DNA of 64,000 nucleotides from Dyella flava. GTDB taxonomy: Bacteria; Pseudomonadota; Gammaproteobacteria; Xanthomonadales; Rhodanobacteraceae. Where the stretch lies: positions 1 through 64,000 of the forward strand of contig NZ_JADIKE010000037.1 in NCBI RefSeq assembly GCF_016904955.1, in the 5' to 3' direction. Below the pieces are notes generated by a model that saw nothing but the letters and a program-made list of their open reading frames with translations, did no database searches and was not told the origin of the DNA. Each line of letters begins with the position of its first letter. The stretch's first letter is position 1. Shown one piece after another: positions 33,628 to 40,933 of this stretch. A program made the position numbers and the translations under genes.

Positions 33628-35099
33628 ACTGGGCGTTCGAGTTGCTGGGGTTGCCCCTGGATGCAGACGCCGCAAGCATCAAGCGCGCCTATGCTCGCCT
33701 GTTGCGTACGACACGGCCCGATGACGATCCTGAAGCGTTCCAGCGGCTGCACGCGGCGTACAAATCAGCCTTGGCGAAGGCGGGCAAGTCACCCGTCCCT
33801 GCGGCACAGCCCAGCGAGCAAACCCTCTCCAGCACCGGCTCGCCATCACCCGCAGCAGCCGGCGACACCCCGGCTGGCGCAGCACAACGCACGCACGAAC
33901 CCATCACGCAACCAGCGCCACCGGCGGCGCCAATCGTCAATATCGGCGCGCTCGCCCATGAAGTGATTCGCACTGCGATACATGCCGATAGCAGCCGGGA
34001 CCTCAGTTCCTGGCTGCAATCGCGCCAGGATTTCTGGTCCATTCTGGTCAAACAGCAAACTGGCCAAATCGTCATACAGCGCTTGTTCCAACAGCCGCAA
34101 TCGATGTCTGCCGACTGCCTGGACACGCTGTTGCGCTTCTTCGACCTGGATCACGTGCTGTCGGGCATCAATCCGTTTGCGCTGCAGCGGCTGCGACGGC
34201 AGCAATCCTTGCAGTGGGAGCTGATGCCGGAGCATCACTACGAGCTTGCGCAACGAATCCAGTTGCGACGTCATGGCCGGCCGGACATGGAGACCCTGAA
34301 GCTATACCTGCAACTTTTGCAGCAGCCTCTTGATTGGTTGAAGGCCGTGAAGATAGCTCTGCATCGAGGCGCCGTCGATCGCATCGGGCACTTTCTATAC
34401 GCACTCTGCCAAGGGCACATCAATGATCTGCCCGCTTCATTCAACCAACGCAGCGTGCTGTTTTGGTACAAGGCCACGCCGCGCGCCGGGGCGATGAGCT
34501 GGCCGCGCTTCGCCATCAACTCATTGCGCGTCACGGCTATCGGGCTTGCGTGCGCACTGCTTACCACCGCCGTATTCCTTGCCGACTTTGCGACAGGAGG
34601 CATGCCAGGAAGGGATGCACTACGCTTCTCCACCACGTTTTCGCTCACCATCATGGGCAGCCTGATCAGCCTTTGGCTGCTCTTCGCAGGCTGGATATAT
34701 GTGGACCACTGGCAGGGCCTTCCGGAATCCGCACCATCCCGTCTGCCCTGGTTGCGGCGACTGATCATCCCGGTGCTCTGCGCTATCGGCTTCACTCTGT
34801 ACCAGACAGGTGCCCCAACTTTTCTCGCAGGCCCGTTGGTATTTGCGAGCCTCGTGCTGGCAGTGCGCCGATTCCGGAGACGTTCCATCCAGCGCACCTC
34901 CAAACGGGCATGGCGCATCGGCGCGACGGCGCCGGGAATCGCCTTCTTATGTATCGTCATCTTCAACGCGTTCACGCAAGTGCAAATTGATTCCGACCTG
35001 CCGTTCATGACCGCTGCCGTCTGCATCACATTCGGCACCTGGTTTGCAGACATGTGGCGTCATCGCGCCCACCTGCATCCGAAACTGGCGCGCCGATAG
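33624..35099 (+). CDS. Membrane J-domain protein partnering HscC
   Basis: A 491-residue protein. Residues 1-50 form a degenerate J-domain: NWAFELLGLPLDADAASIKR, then ARLLRTTRPDDDPEAFQRLH, where the canonical HPD is RPD, as in the DjlB/DjlC class. A long disordered Pro/Ala region (about 55-105) and a helical domain follow. About four or five membrane segments lie in the C-terminal half (about 300-480: SLRVTAIGLACALLTTAVFL, LTIMGSLISLWLLFAGW and later). The start appears to be TTG at 33624, overlapping the hscC stop (TTGA). It probably recruits HscC to the inner membrane. Confidence 0.82.
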   Translation: MNWAFELLGLPLDADAASIKRAYARLLRTTRPDDDPEAFQRLHAAYKSALAKAGKSPVPAAQPSEQTLSSTGSPSPAAAGDTPAGAAQRTHEPITQPAPPAAPIVNIGALAHEVIRTAIHADSSRDLSSWLQSRQDFWSILVKQQTGQIVIQRLFQQPQSMSADCLDTLLRFFDLDHVLSGINPFALQRLRRQQSLQWELMPEHHYELAQRIQLRRHGRPDMETLKLYLQLLQQPLDWLKAVKIALHRGAVDRIGHFLYALCQGHINDLPASFNQRSVLFWYKATPRAGAMSWPRFAINSLRVTAIGLACALLTTAVFLADFATGGMPGRDALRFSTTFSLTIMGSLISLWLLFAGWIYVDHWQGLPESAPSRLPWLRRLIIPVLCAIGFTLYQTGAPTFLAGPLVFASLVLAVRRFRRRSIQRTSKRAWRIGATAPGIAFLCIVIFNAFTQVQIDSDLPFMTAAVCITFGTWFADMWRHRAHLHPKLARR

Positions 35100-35407
35100 T
35101 CGAACATGCTCGTGTCGCGTAAGCGTTGCGCAAGTTCGCGTACACCGTTTCATCACATCCACGGATTATTCACGTTCACCGAAACGTGACGAAGGCGCAC
35201 ACCGCTTAAACAGACACGGCGCGTGCAATCCCACAGAAAGATCCATGTCATCCGCGGCAGTTCATATCGCCGCTTCGGCTGCGGCGCGCATGTGCGCCGT
35301 CATTGGGAAAGACCGGATGGACCGGTCGGCCGAAGCCGCCCAGGGAGAGCGGCAGTCGATAACGCAGGGAGATGCGTCCACTTTCATTCGACGATAAGGA
35401 CCAAATC
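35100..35407 (+). other. Intergenic region upstream of the phospholipase-D-like gene
   Basis: No convincing gene is present in these 308 bases. An inverted repeat CACGTT-N6-AACGTG (35171-35188) could be a regulator site. AAGGA at 35396-35400 is the ribosome site of the next gene. The codon-like composition of short frames here appears to be chance. Confidence 0.4.
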
Positions 35408-36433
35408 ATGAAAAGCCGTTGTGAGCGTTCCATCTTCGCAAAGACCGCCCTTTCCGCCGCACTGGTCGCTGCCTGCGCTTTCGGCGCTGCATTGCCCGCT
35501 GCGGCGCAGACCGGCACGCAGACGCTGCTGATTGAACCCGATCAAGGCATGACGTCGGTCTACAACCTGATCAACTCAGCGAAGTCGACCATCGACATGA
35601 CGATGTACGAATTGCAGGACACCACCGCGCAGAATGATCTTTGCAACGCTGCGGCTCGTGGCGTCACCGTTCGCGTGATCCTCGACGTGAATGATGAGGA
35701 GAGCAACAACACCGCCGCCTACGGTCAGCTGAAGGATTGCGGCGTGAATGTGGAATGGGCCTGGACCAAGTACGAAGCCACGCACCAGAAGACCATCACC
35801 ATTGACGCCGCGACCTCGAACGCACAGACGGCGATCATGACGCTGAACCTGACCAGCCGCTACTACAGCACCACCCGCGACTTTGCGGTGTTCGAGAACG
35901 ATGCCAACGACATCTCCGCGATCGAAACCACCTTCAACAAGGACTTCGCGCACGCGACGGTCACTCCGCCTGATGGCGACGACCTGGTGTGGAGCCCGAC
36001 CAACTCCGAATCGTCCCTGCTCGCCATCATCAACAACGCCCAGACCAGCCTGCTGGTCGAAAATGAAGAGATGAGTGACAGCGCCATCGTCGAGGCATTG
36101 GAAAATGCCGCTGAGAATGGCGTGAGTGTGACGGTGGTGATGACCAACGACGATAACGAATACGCCAGCGAATTCGATGAACTGGCCGACGCCGGGGTGA
36201 ACATCAGCACCTATCCGGACAACAGTACCTCGCTGTACATCCACGCCAAGGCCATCGTGGCCGACTACGGCGCATCCAACCAGGTTGCCTTCGTGGGTTC
36301 GGAGAACTTCTCCAGCGCCTCGCTCACCAAGAACCGCGAGCTGGGCCTGACCACGACCAATACGAGCATTATCTCCGGGCTCGAAACTACGATGAGCAGC
36401 GACTACTCGGGCGGCACGCCCTGGTCGGAGTGA
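35408..36433 (+). CDS. Secreted phospholipase-D-like protein
   Basis: A 341-residue exported protein with a signal peptide ending PAAAQ (residue about 34). It has two HKD half-sites: His126-x-Lys128-x4-Asp133 (HQKTITID) and His279-x-Lys281-x4-Asp286 (HAKAIVAD), the second followed by VGSENFS. The first site lacks the Gly-Ser after the Asp (it reads MTLNLT). Both His residues are present, so phosphodiesterase or transphosphatidylase activity is plausible. The substrate, lipid or nucleic acid, is not predictable. The mature protein is acidic and Asn/Thr/Ser-rich, consistent with life outside the cytoplasm. The gene stands alone. Confidence 0.88.
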   Translation: MKSRCERSIFAKTALSAALVAACAFGAALPAAAQTGTQTLLIEPDQGMTSVYNLINSAKSTIDMTMYELQDTTAQNDLCNAAARGVTVRVILDVNDEESNNTAAYGQLKDCGVNVEWAWTKYEATHQKTITIDAATSNAQTAIMTLNLTSRYYSTTRDFAVFENDANDISAIETTFNKDFAHATVTPPDGDDLVWSPTNSESSLLAIINNAQTSLLVENEEMSDSAIVEALENAAENGVSVTVVMTNDDNEYASEFDELADAGVNISTYPDNSTSLYIHAKAIVADYGASNQVAFVGSENFSSASLTKNRELGLTTTNTSIISGLETTMSSDYSGGTPWSE

Positions 36434-36449
36434 TTTAAGTTCTAGGCTT

Positions 36450-36530
36450 CAGGCTCCCCCTTTTCGCAGGGGAGGAAAGCCGGGGAGATAAGGGTGTTGC
36501 TTGGGTTGCCCCGGACTTTGTCCGGGGTAA
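36450..36530. repeat. Two dispersed palindromes
   Basis: A CTCCCC-N-GGGGAG hairpin lies near 36453-36473, and CCCCGGAC-TTT-GTCCGGGG at 36509-36527. The second matches the family seen at 206-224 and is flanked by GGTTG / CAACC-like arms. They separate the converging phospholipase-like and feo genes. Confidence 0.7.
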
Positions 36531-36546
36531 TCCAACCTACGTAGGA

Positions 36547-36849
36547 TTAGTCGCGACGCGGACGAAATTCCAACGGCACCGCATCACCCTTCGCGTTCGC
36601 CGGCGGCTTCGGACCGCAAGCGCCGCAGGTACTGCAACCATCGCTGCAACTACCGGTGGCCTGCTTCGGCTGCAAGTGACGGCCGAAGGCACGCACCACG
36701 GTGGAGTGCCCCGGCTGACTGAGGTGAATCGACGCGGAGGCCAGCCAGCGGTTGGTCAGCAGCGGTGCCAGTTTGCGGAACGCGTACAACGCACTGGCCA
36801 GCACGATCAGCGCGATCACGATGTACTGGATAAGCAGGCTCGTGTTCAC
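36547..36849 (-). CDS. Small Cys-rich membrane protein of the feo operon
   Basis: A protein of about 100 residues whose GTG start overlaps the FeoB stop (GTGA) with GAGG upstream. It has one membrane helix (residues about 5-22, LLIQYIVIALIVLASALYAF), a basic middle and a Cys cluster CSDGCSTCGACG near residues 68-79, then a charged tail. It is placed like FeoC but lacks a winged-helix fold. The cluster could bind iron or an Fe-S centre and assist FeoB; this is inference. Confidence 0.75.
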   Translation of the reverse strand: MNTSLLIQYIVIALIVLASALYAFRKLAPLLTNRWLASASIHLSQPGHSTVVRAFGRHLQPKQATGSCSDGCSTCGACGPKPPANAKGDAVPLEFRPRRD

Positions 36850-38687
36850 AGGAACAACCTCGTCACCTGATAGGTGATAAAGGACGCCGCATACGCCACG
36901 GCGAACATGTAACTGAAGGAGATCGCCACGTTGCGCCAGGAGTTCGTCTCGCGACGAATCACCGCCAGCGTGGACATGCATTGCGGCGCGAAGGCAAACC
37001 ACACCAACAGGGACAGCGCACTGGCCAGCGAGAAGTTCGCGGTCAGGGCATGCGCAAGTCCACCCGTTTGCGCATCGCCACCCACGGCATAGACGGTCGC
37101 CAGCGCAGCCACCGCAGTTTCACGCGCGGCAAAGGCAGGAATGAGCGAGAGGCTGATCTGCCAGTTGAAACCCAGCGGCGCGAAGATGAACTGCAACCCA
37201 CGCCCCAGGTAACCGGCAATGCTGTAATCGATGGCCGGCCCGGCAGCACCCGCGGGCGGCGACGGGAACGTGGAGATAAACCACATTAACACGGTCAGCG
37301 CGAGAATCACGCCAGTCAGGCGCTTCAGGAAGATGACACTGCGCTCCCACAGTCCGATCACCACGTCACGCGGTTGCGGTACGCGGTACGAAGGCAGTTC
37401 CATCAGCAACGCATGTTCGCTGCGGTCCTTGCGCATATGCTTGATCACCCAGCCGACCAGCATCGCGCCCAGAATGCCTGCGACATACAGTGCGAACAGC
37501 ACCAGCCCCTGCAGGTTGAACACGCCGAGCACGCGATGCATGGGAATGAAGGCGCCAATCAGCAGCGCATACACCGGCAGGCGCGCCGAACAGGTCATCA
37601 GCGGCGCCACCAGAATGGTGGTCAGTCGATCGCGCGGATCCTGGATGCTGCGCGTGCCCATGATGCCGGGAATCGCGCAGGCGAAGCTTGATAGCAGCGG
37701 GATAAAGGAGCGCCCGGTAAGCCCCACCGAAAGCATCATGCGATCCAGCAGGAACGCGGCACGCGGCAGGTAGCCCGATTCTTCCAGTACAAGAATAAAG
37801 AAGAACAGCACCAGGATTTCCGGCAGAAAGCCGAGCACGGTGCCAAGGCCGGTACAGAGGCCGTCTTTCAGCAAGCCTTGCAGCGGACCTTCCGGCAGCC
37901 AGATGGCCAGATGCGCGCCGATCCAGTCGAAACCATCACCGATCGCATCACTCATCGGCTTGCCGATCGAGTACACCGCCTGGAACACCAGGAACATCAC
38001 CACGGCAAGAATCATCAAACCGAGCACCGGATGCAGCGCCCAACGGTCGAGCGCGTCATCCAAGGCCGCCGTTGCGCGCGGCATGCGCACGGTCGCATCC
38101 AGCAGTGCACGCACTTGCGCATGCAGGCCGGCACGGCTGGCCGCATCGTCCGGCATCGCCGGAGCGGCGACCGGCACCTCGCCATCCACGCGCTGGATCA
38201 GCGCGCTTGCGCCGCCACGCTTCACGGCGATGGTTTCCACCACCGGCAGGCCGAGGCGTCGCTGCAGTTCTGGAATATCGATTTCGATGCCGCGACGACG
38301 CGCGGTATCCATCATGTTCAGCGCCAGCACCACCGGGCGACCCAGGCGCTTCACTTCCAGCACGAAGCGCAGATGCAGGCGCAGGTTGGTGGCATCGGCC
38401 ACGCATATGATCAGATCCGGTGCCGCTTCGCCGGGATAATTGCCTTCCAGCACGTTGCGGGTGATCTGCTCGTCGGGGCTGGTGGCGTCGAAGCTGTAAG
38501 TGCCCGGCAGATCCAGGATCTGCAGCACACGACCGGACGGCGCGGTGAAGCGGCCTTCCTTGCGTTCAACCGTCACGCCGGCGTAATTGGCGACCTTCTG
38601 GCGACCGCCGGTGAGCTGGTTGAACAGCGCCGTCTTGCCGCAATTGGGATTGCCAACCAGGGCAATGCGCAGGGTGCCGGTGCTCAT
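36846..38687 (-). CDS. feoB: Ferrous iron transporter FeoB
   Basis: A 613-residue inner-membrane Fe2+ transporter. The N-terminal G-domain has GNPNCGKT at residues 12-19, the DLPGTYSF switch, and NMMD as the base-recognition motif. A short GDI-like region follows, then about 8-11 membrane segments with two gate modules (FLPEILVLFFFILVLEESGY and the later FAPLGFNWQISLSLIPAFAA). It is shorter than E. coli FeoB (773 residues), as is usual in xanthomonads. Its ATG overlaps the feoA stop. A Fur-box-like site precedes the operon. Confidence 0.95.
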   Translation of the reverse strand: MSTGTLRIALVGNPNCGKTALFNQLTGGRQKVANYAGVTVERKEGRFTAPSGRVLQILDLPGTYSFDATSPDEQITRNVLEGNYPGEAAPDLIICVADATNLRLHLRFVLEVKRLGRPVVLALNMMDTARRRGIEIDIPELQRRLGLPVVETIAVKRGGASALIQRVDGEVPVAAPAMPDDAASRAGLHAQVRALLDATVRMPRATAALDDALDRWALHPVLGLMILAVVMFLVFQAVYSIGKPMSDAIGDGFDWIGAHLAIWLPEGPLQGLLKDGLCTGLGTVLGFLPEILVLFFFILVLEESGYLPRAAFLLDRMMLSVGLTGRSFIPLLSSFACAIPGIMGTRSIQDPRDRLTTILVAPLMTCSARLPVYALLIGAFIPMHRVLGVFNLQGLVLFALYVAGILGAMLVGWVIKHMRKDRSEHALLMELPSYRVPQPRDVVIGLWERSVIFLKRLTGVILALTVLMWFISTFPSPPAGAAGPAIDYSIAGYLGRGLQFIFAPLGFNWQISLSLIPAFAARETAVAALATVYAVGGDAQTGGLAHALTANFSLASALSLLVWFAFAPQCMSTLAVIRRETNSWRNVAISFSYMFAVAYAASFITYQVTRLFL

Positions 38688-38923
38688 GCAACCTCCTGCA
38701 CGGTGACGCGCGCCGCCTCGGTGCGGCGCAGGGCAAAACGGGTATAGCCGATCTGGACCAGCAGCGGATCCGCGCCCACCGGCCCGTACGCCACCAGCCT
38801 CACCTGCTCGCCCTCGACAAAGCCCAGGTCGCGCAGGCGCTGCGCGATCGGGTCATTGGCTTGGGCATCTTCAACTCGTTCAACCACAGCAGAAGCACCT
38901 TTCGGCAAGTCACACAGGCGCAC
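38684..38923 (-). CDS. feoA: FeoA ferrous iron transport accessory protein
   Basis: A 79-residue SH3-like protein: VRLCDLPKGASAVVERV, RLRDLGFVEGEQVRLVAYGP, GYTRFALRRTEAARVTVQEV. It supports FeoB. The start is probably GTG at 38923; no ATG lies in the conserved part, and the longer frame upstream is not protein-like. The start lies 17 bases after the Fur-box-like sequence. Confidence 0.88.
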   Translation of the reverse strand: MRLCDLPKGASAVVERVEDAQANDPIAQRLRDLGFVEGEQVRLVAYGPVGADPLLVQIGYTRFALRRTEAARVTVQEVA

Positions 38924-38939
38924 GGTTGTTACGCTTCTA

Positions 38940-38958
38940 AATAAGAATGGTTCGCATT
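38940..38958 (-). promoter_or_regulatory. Fur-box-like operator of the feo operon
   Basis: AATAAGAATGGTTCGCATT matches the symmetric consensus AATGAGAAT-N-ATTCTCATT at 15 of 18 positions. A TACAAT -10-like element overlaps it on the minus strand, with TGCAAC-like DNA 16 bases further up. Fur with Fe2+ would repress feoAB here. Confidence 0.7.
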
Positions 38959-39174
38959 GTACTGGTTTTTCACGTACGTTGCAGTGGGGAGTCAGGGATA
39001 GGCTGCGGGGAGGGGGCGAGCGGTGCGGGTCCAGGTACATTCGCTCGAGTTGGGTTCCGGTAACACCGGCAAGGTTGTTGTCGTGGCAGACGCGCTTCGC
39101 GCCATGCCCAGGCGACATCGCTATCCGCCCGCGCTCCTTTAAGATGCGCCGGCCCGACCAAGGATTTCTCACCC

Positions 39175-39969
39175 ATGTCCTCCTCCGTCCAAGTCGCCGA
39201 CCATGCCGGCATCCGCGAACTTCGTCTCAACCGCCCAGAAGTGCACAACGCTTTCGACGACCGGTTGATTGCCGACCTGACTGCCGCCCTGCAGGCAGCC
39301 GGCCAGGATCCCGCCGTGCGGGTGGTGGTGTTGACCGGCGTGGGCGCCAGTTTTTCCGCCGGCGCCGATCTAAACTGGATGCGCGGCATGGCCAAGGCCA
39401 GCGAGATGGAAAACCGCGAGGATTCGCTGCGCCTCGCGGCGCTGATGCGCACCCTGCAATTCCTGCCCAAGCCAACGATCGCCCGCGTCAACGGCGCTGC
39501 TTACGGCGGCGGCGTGGGGTTGATTGCCTGCTGTGACATCGCGATTGGCGTGAACACGGCCAAGTTCGGCCTGACCGAGGTCAAGCTTGGCCTGGTGCCC
39601 GCTGTGATTTCGCCGTATGTCATTGCGGCGATCGGTATGCGCCATGCGCGCCGCCTGTTCCTGACCGGCGAAATCTTCGACGCCGATACCGCCGCGCAGA
39701 TCGGCTTGCTGCATCAGGCCGTACCGGCGGAATACCTGGATGACACGGTACACAACGTACTCAAGATGCTCGCCAAAGCCGGGCCGGTGGCACAGCACGA
39801 GGCCAAGCGTCTGGCCTTTGGCATGCACGGCCAGACGGAAGACGTCGTCGAGCGTGTCGATCATGACAATGCCGCGCTGATTGCGCGCTTGCGCGTATCG
39901 GCGGAAGGACAGGAAGGGCTCAGCGCCTTCCTCGACAAACGTGCGCCCGCCTGGACGCACGACCACTGA
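39175..39969 (+). CDS. liuC: Methylglutaconyl-CoA hydratase (enoyl-CoA hydratase family)
   Basis: A 264-residue crotonase-fold enzyme with oxyanion-hole segment FSAGADLNWMRGM (residues about 61-73) and GAAYGGGVGLIACCDIAIG (about 106-124), then FGLTEVKLGLVPAVISPYV. The last segment is typical of methylglutaconyl-CoA hydratases. It would make HMG-CoA from 3-methylglutaconyl-CoA between the LiuBD carboxylase and the LiuE lyase, both nearby. The N-terminus is compact, with no targeting signal. AAGGA lies about ten bases before the ATG. Confidence 0.88.
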   Translation: MSSSVQVADHAGIRELRLNRPEVHNAFDDRLIADLTAALQAAGQDPAVRVVVLTGVGASFSAGADLNWMRGMAKASEMENREDSLRLAALMRTLQFLPKPTIARVNGAAYGGGVGLIACCDIAIGVNTAKFGLTEVKLGLVPAVISPYVIAAIGMRHARRLFLTGEIFDADTAAQIGLLHQAVPAEYLDDTVHNVLKMLAKAGPVAQHEAKRLAFGMHGQTEDVVERVDHDNAALIARLRVSAEGQEGLSAFLDKRAPAWTHDH

Positions 39970-40039
39970 CATCACGCTGGCAGCAGGCTGTGCAAGGCTA
40001 TCGGCACCTGCCTTTCAACGCTTGATTCGGAGTCGCCGC

Positions 40040-40555
40040 ATGAAACGCATCCTCAATATCGCCGATATCGAACTGCAACCCTTCCCACCGGGCTTTGGCC
40101 CTACGGGCGACACTGCGCAACGTTTCGAGGCGCGCATGGGCCGCATCTCGCTGGCGCTTGGCGCACAGAGGCTGGGCTATAACGTCACGGCCGTACCGCC
40201 GGGGAAGCGCGCATTTCCCCTGCACAATCATCGCGTAAACGAAGAAATGTTCTTTGTCCTGGAAGGTGAAGGCGAAATTCGCATCGGTGCCGAGCGGTAT
40301 CCGATCCGCCAAGGCGACATCATCGCCTGCCCGCCCGGCGGCCCTGAAAGCGCGCACCAGATCATCAACACCGGCACCGTCGAAATGCGCTACCTGGCGG
40401 TAAGCAGCAAGCTTTCGCCGGAGATCTGCGAATACCCCGATTCCAACAAGTACGGCATTCTGGGTGAATTTGGCGCTGACCAGGAAGGCAAGCCGCAAGT
40501 TATCCGCGTCGTCGTGCGCCAGGGCGAGAATGTCGATTATTGGGAAGGTGAATAG
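40040..40555 (+). CDS. Cupin-domain protein
   Basis: A 171-residue single-domain cupin. HNHRVNEEMFFVLEGEGEI (metal ligands His, His, Glu) and a later GDIIACPPGGPESAHQI (third His) form the metal site. The sequence belongs to the group with GYNVTAVPPGKRAFPLHNH and a C-terminal CEYPDSNKYGI segment. CGGAG precedes the ATG. It lies between liuC and liuD but there is no established cupin in that pathway, so its role is unknown. Confidence 0.82.
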   Translation: MKRILNIADIELQPFPPGFGPTGDTAQRFEARMGRISLALGAQRLGYNVTAVPPGKRAFPLHNHRVNEEMFFVLEGEGEIRIGAERYPIRQGDIIACPPGGPESAHQIINTGTVEMRYLAVSSKLSPEICEYPDSNKYGILGEFGADQEGKPQVIRVVVRQGENVDYWEGE

Positions 40556-40933
40556 CTGAAAGTCTGGCGTCAAAGCCACGTTACTTTTCCGTCTTCCCTT
40601 TGCCACTCATGGCTGCTTTGGGACGGCACGGGAACCTCGCGCCCAATCATCCCGGCGCTGCCGAACTTCGTTACTTCACCGTAAGCCATTCGCCTGGAGC
40701 GAAGATCGGCGAACATCCCGCCCCGGCGAATAGCTTGCCTCCGCAACGGACCAAGCACCTGGTGCCGGCTCGCTACGGCAAGTGCGCGTGATTGGCTACC
40801 CGAGAGCTGCTGAATTATCGGAGTGTGAAAGCCACGAAGGGGCGGTGGAATGCTGCGCCGCGCATCGGATCAGACACGCAAATCTGTTAGTTTTATGCGC
40901 TTTGCAGATTCTGTAAGCCCGTAAGGACCCCGC
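40556..40933 (+). other. Intergenic region before liuD
   Basis: I see no convincing gene in these 378 bases; short frames on both strands lack ribosome sites and family resemblance. Two Gly/Pro/Arg-rich small frames may be remnants. The promoter of liuD is expected near 40880-40920, and AAGGA at 40922-40926 is its ribosome site. Confidence 0.4.

Noticed and set aside
40570..40758. Small minus-strand frame of about 62 codons upstream of liuD
   Set aside because: No ribosome site, no recognisable family and a plus-strand frame of equal quality overlaps it; kept only as part of the intergenic description.
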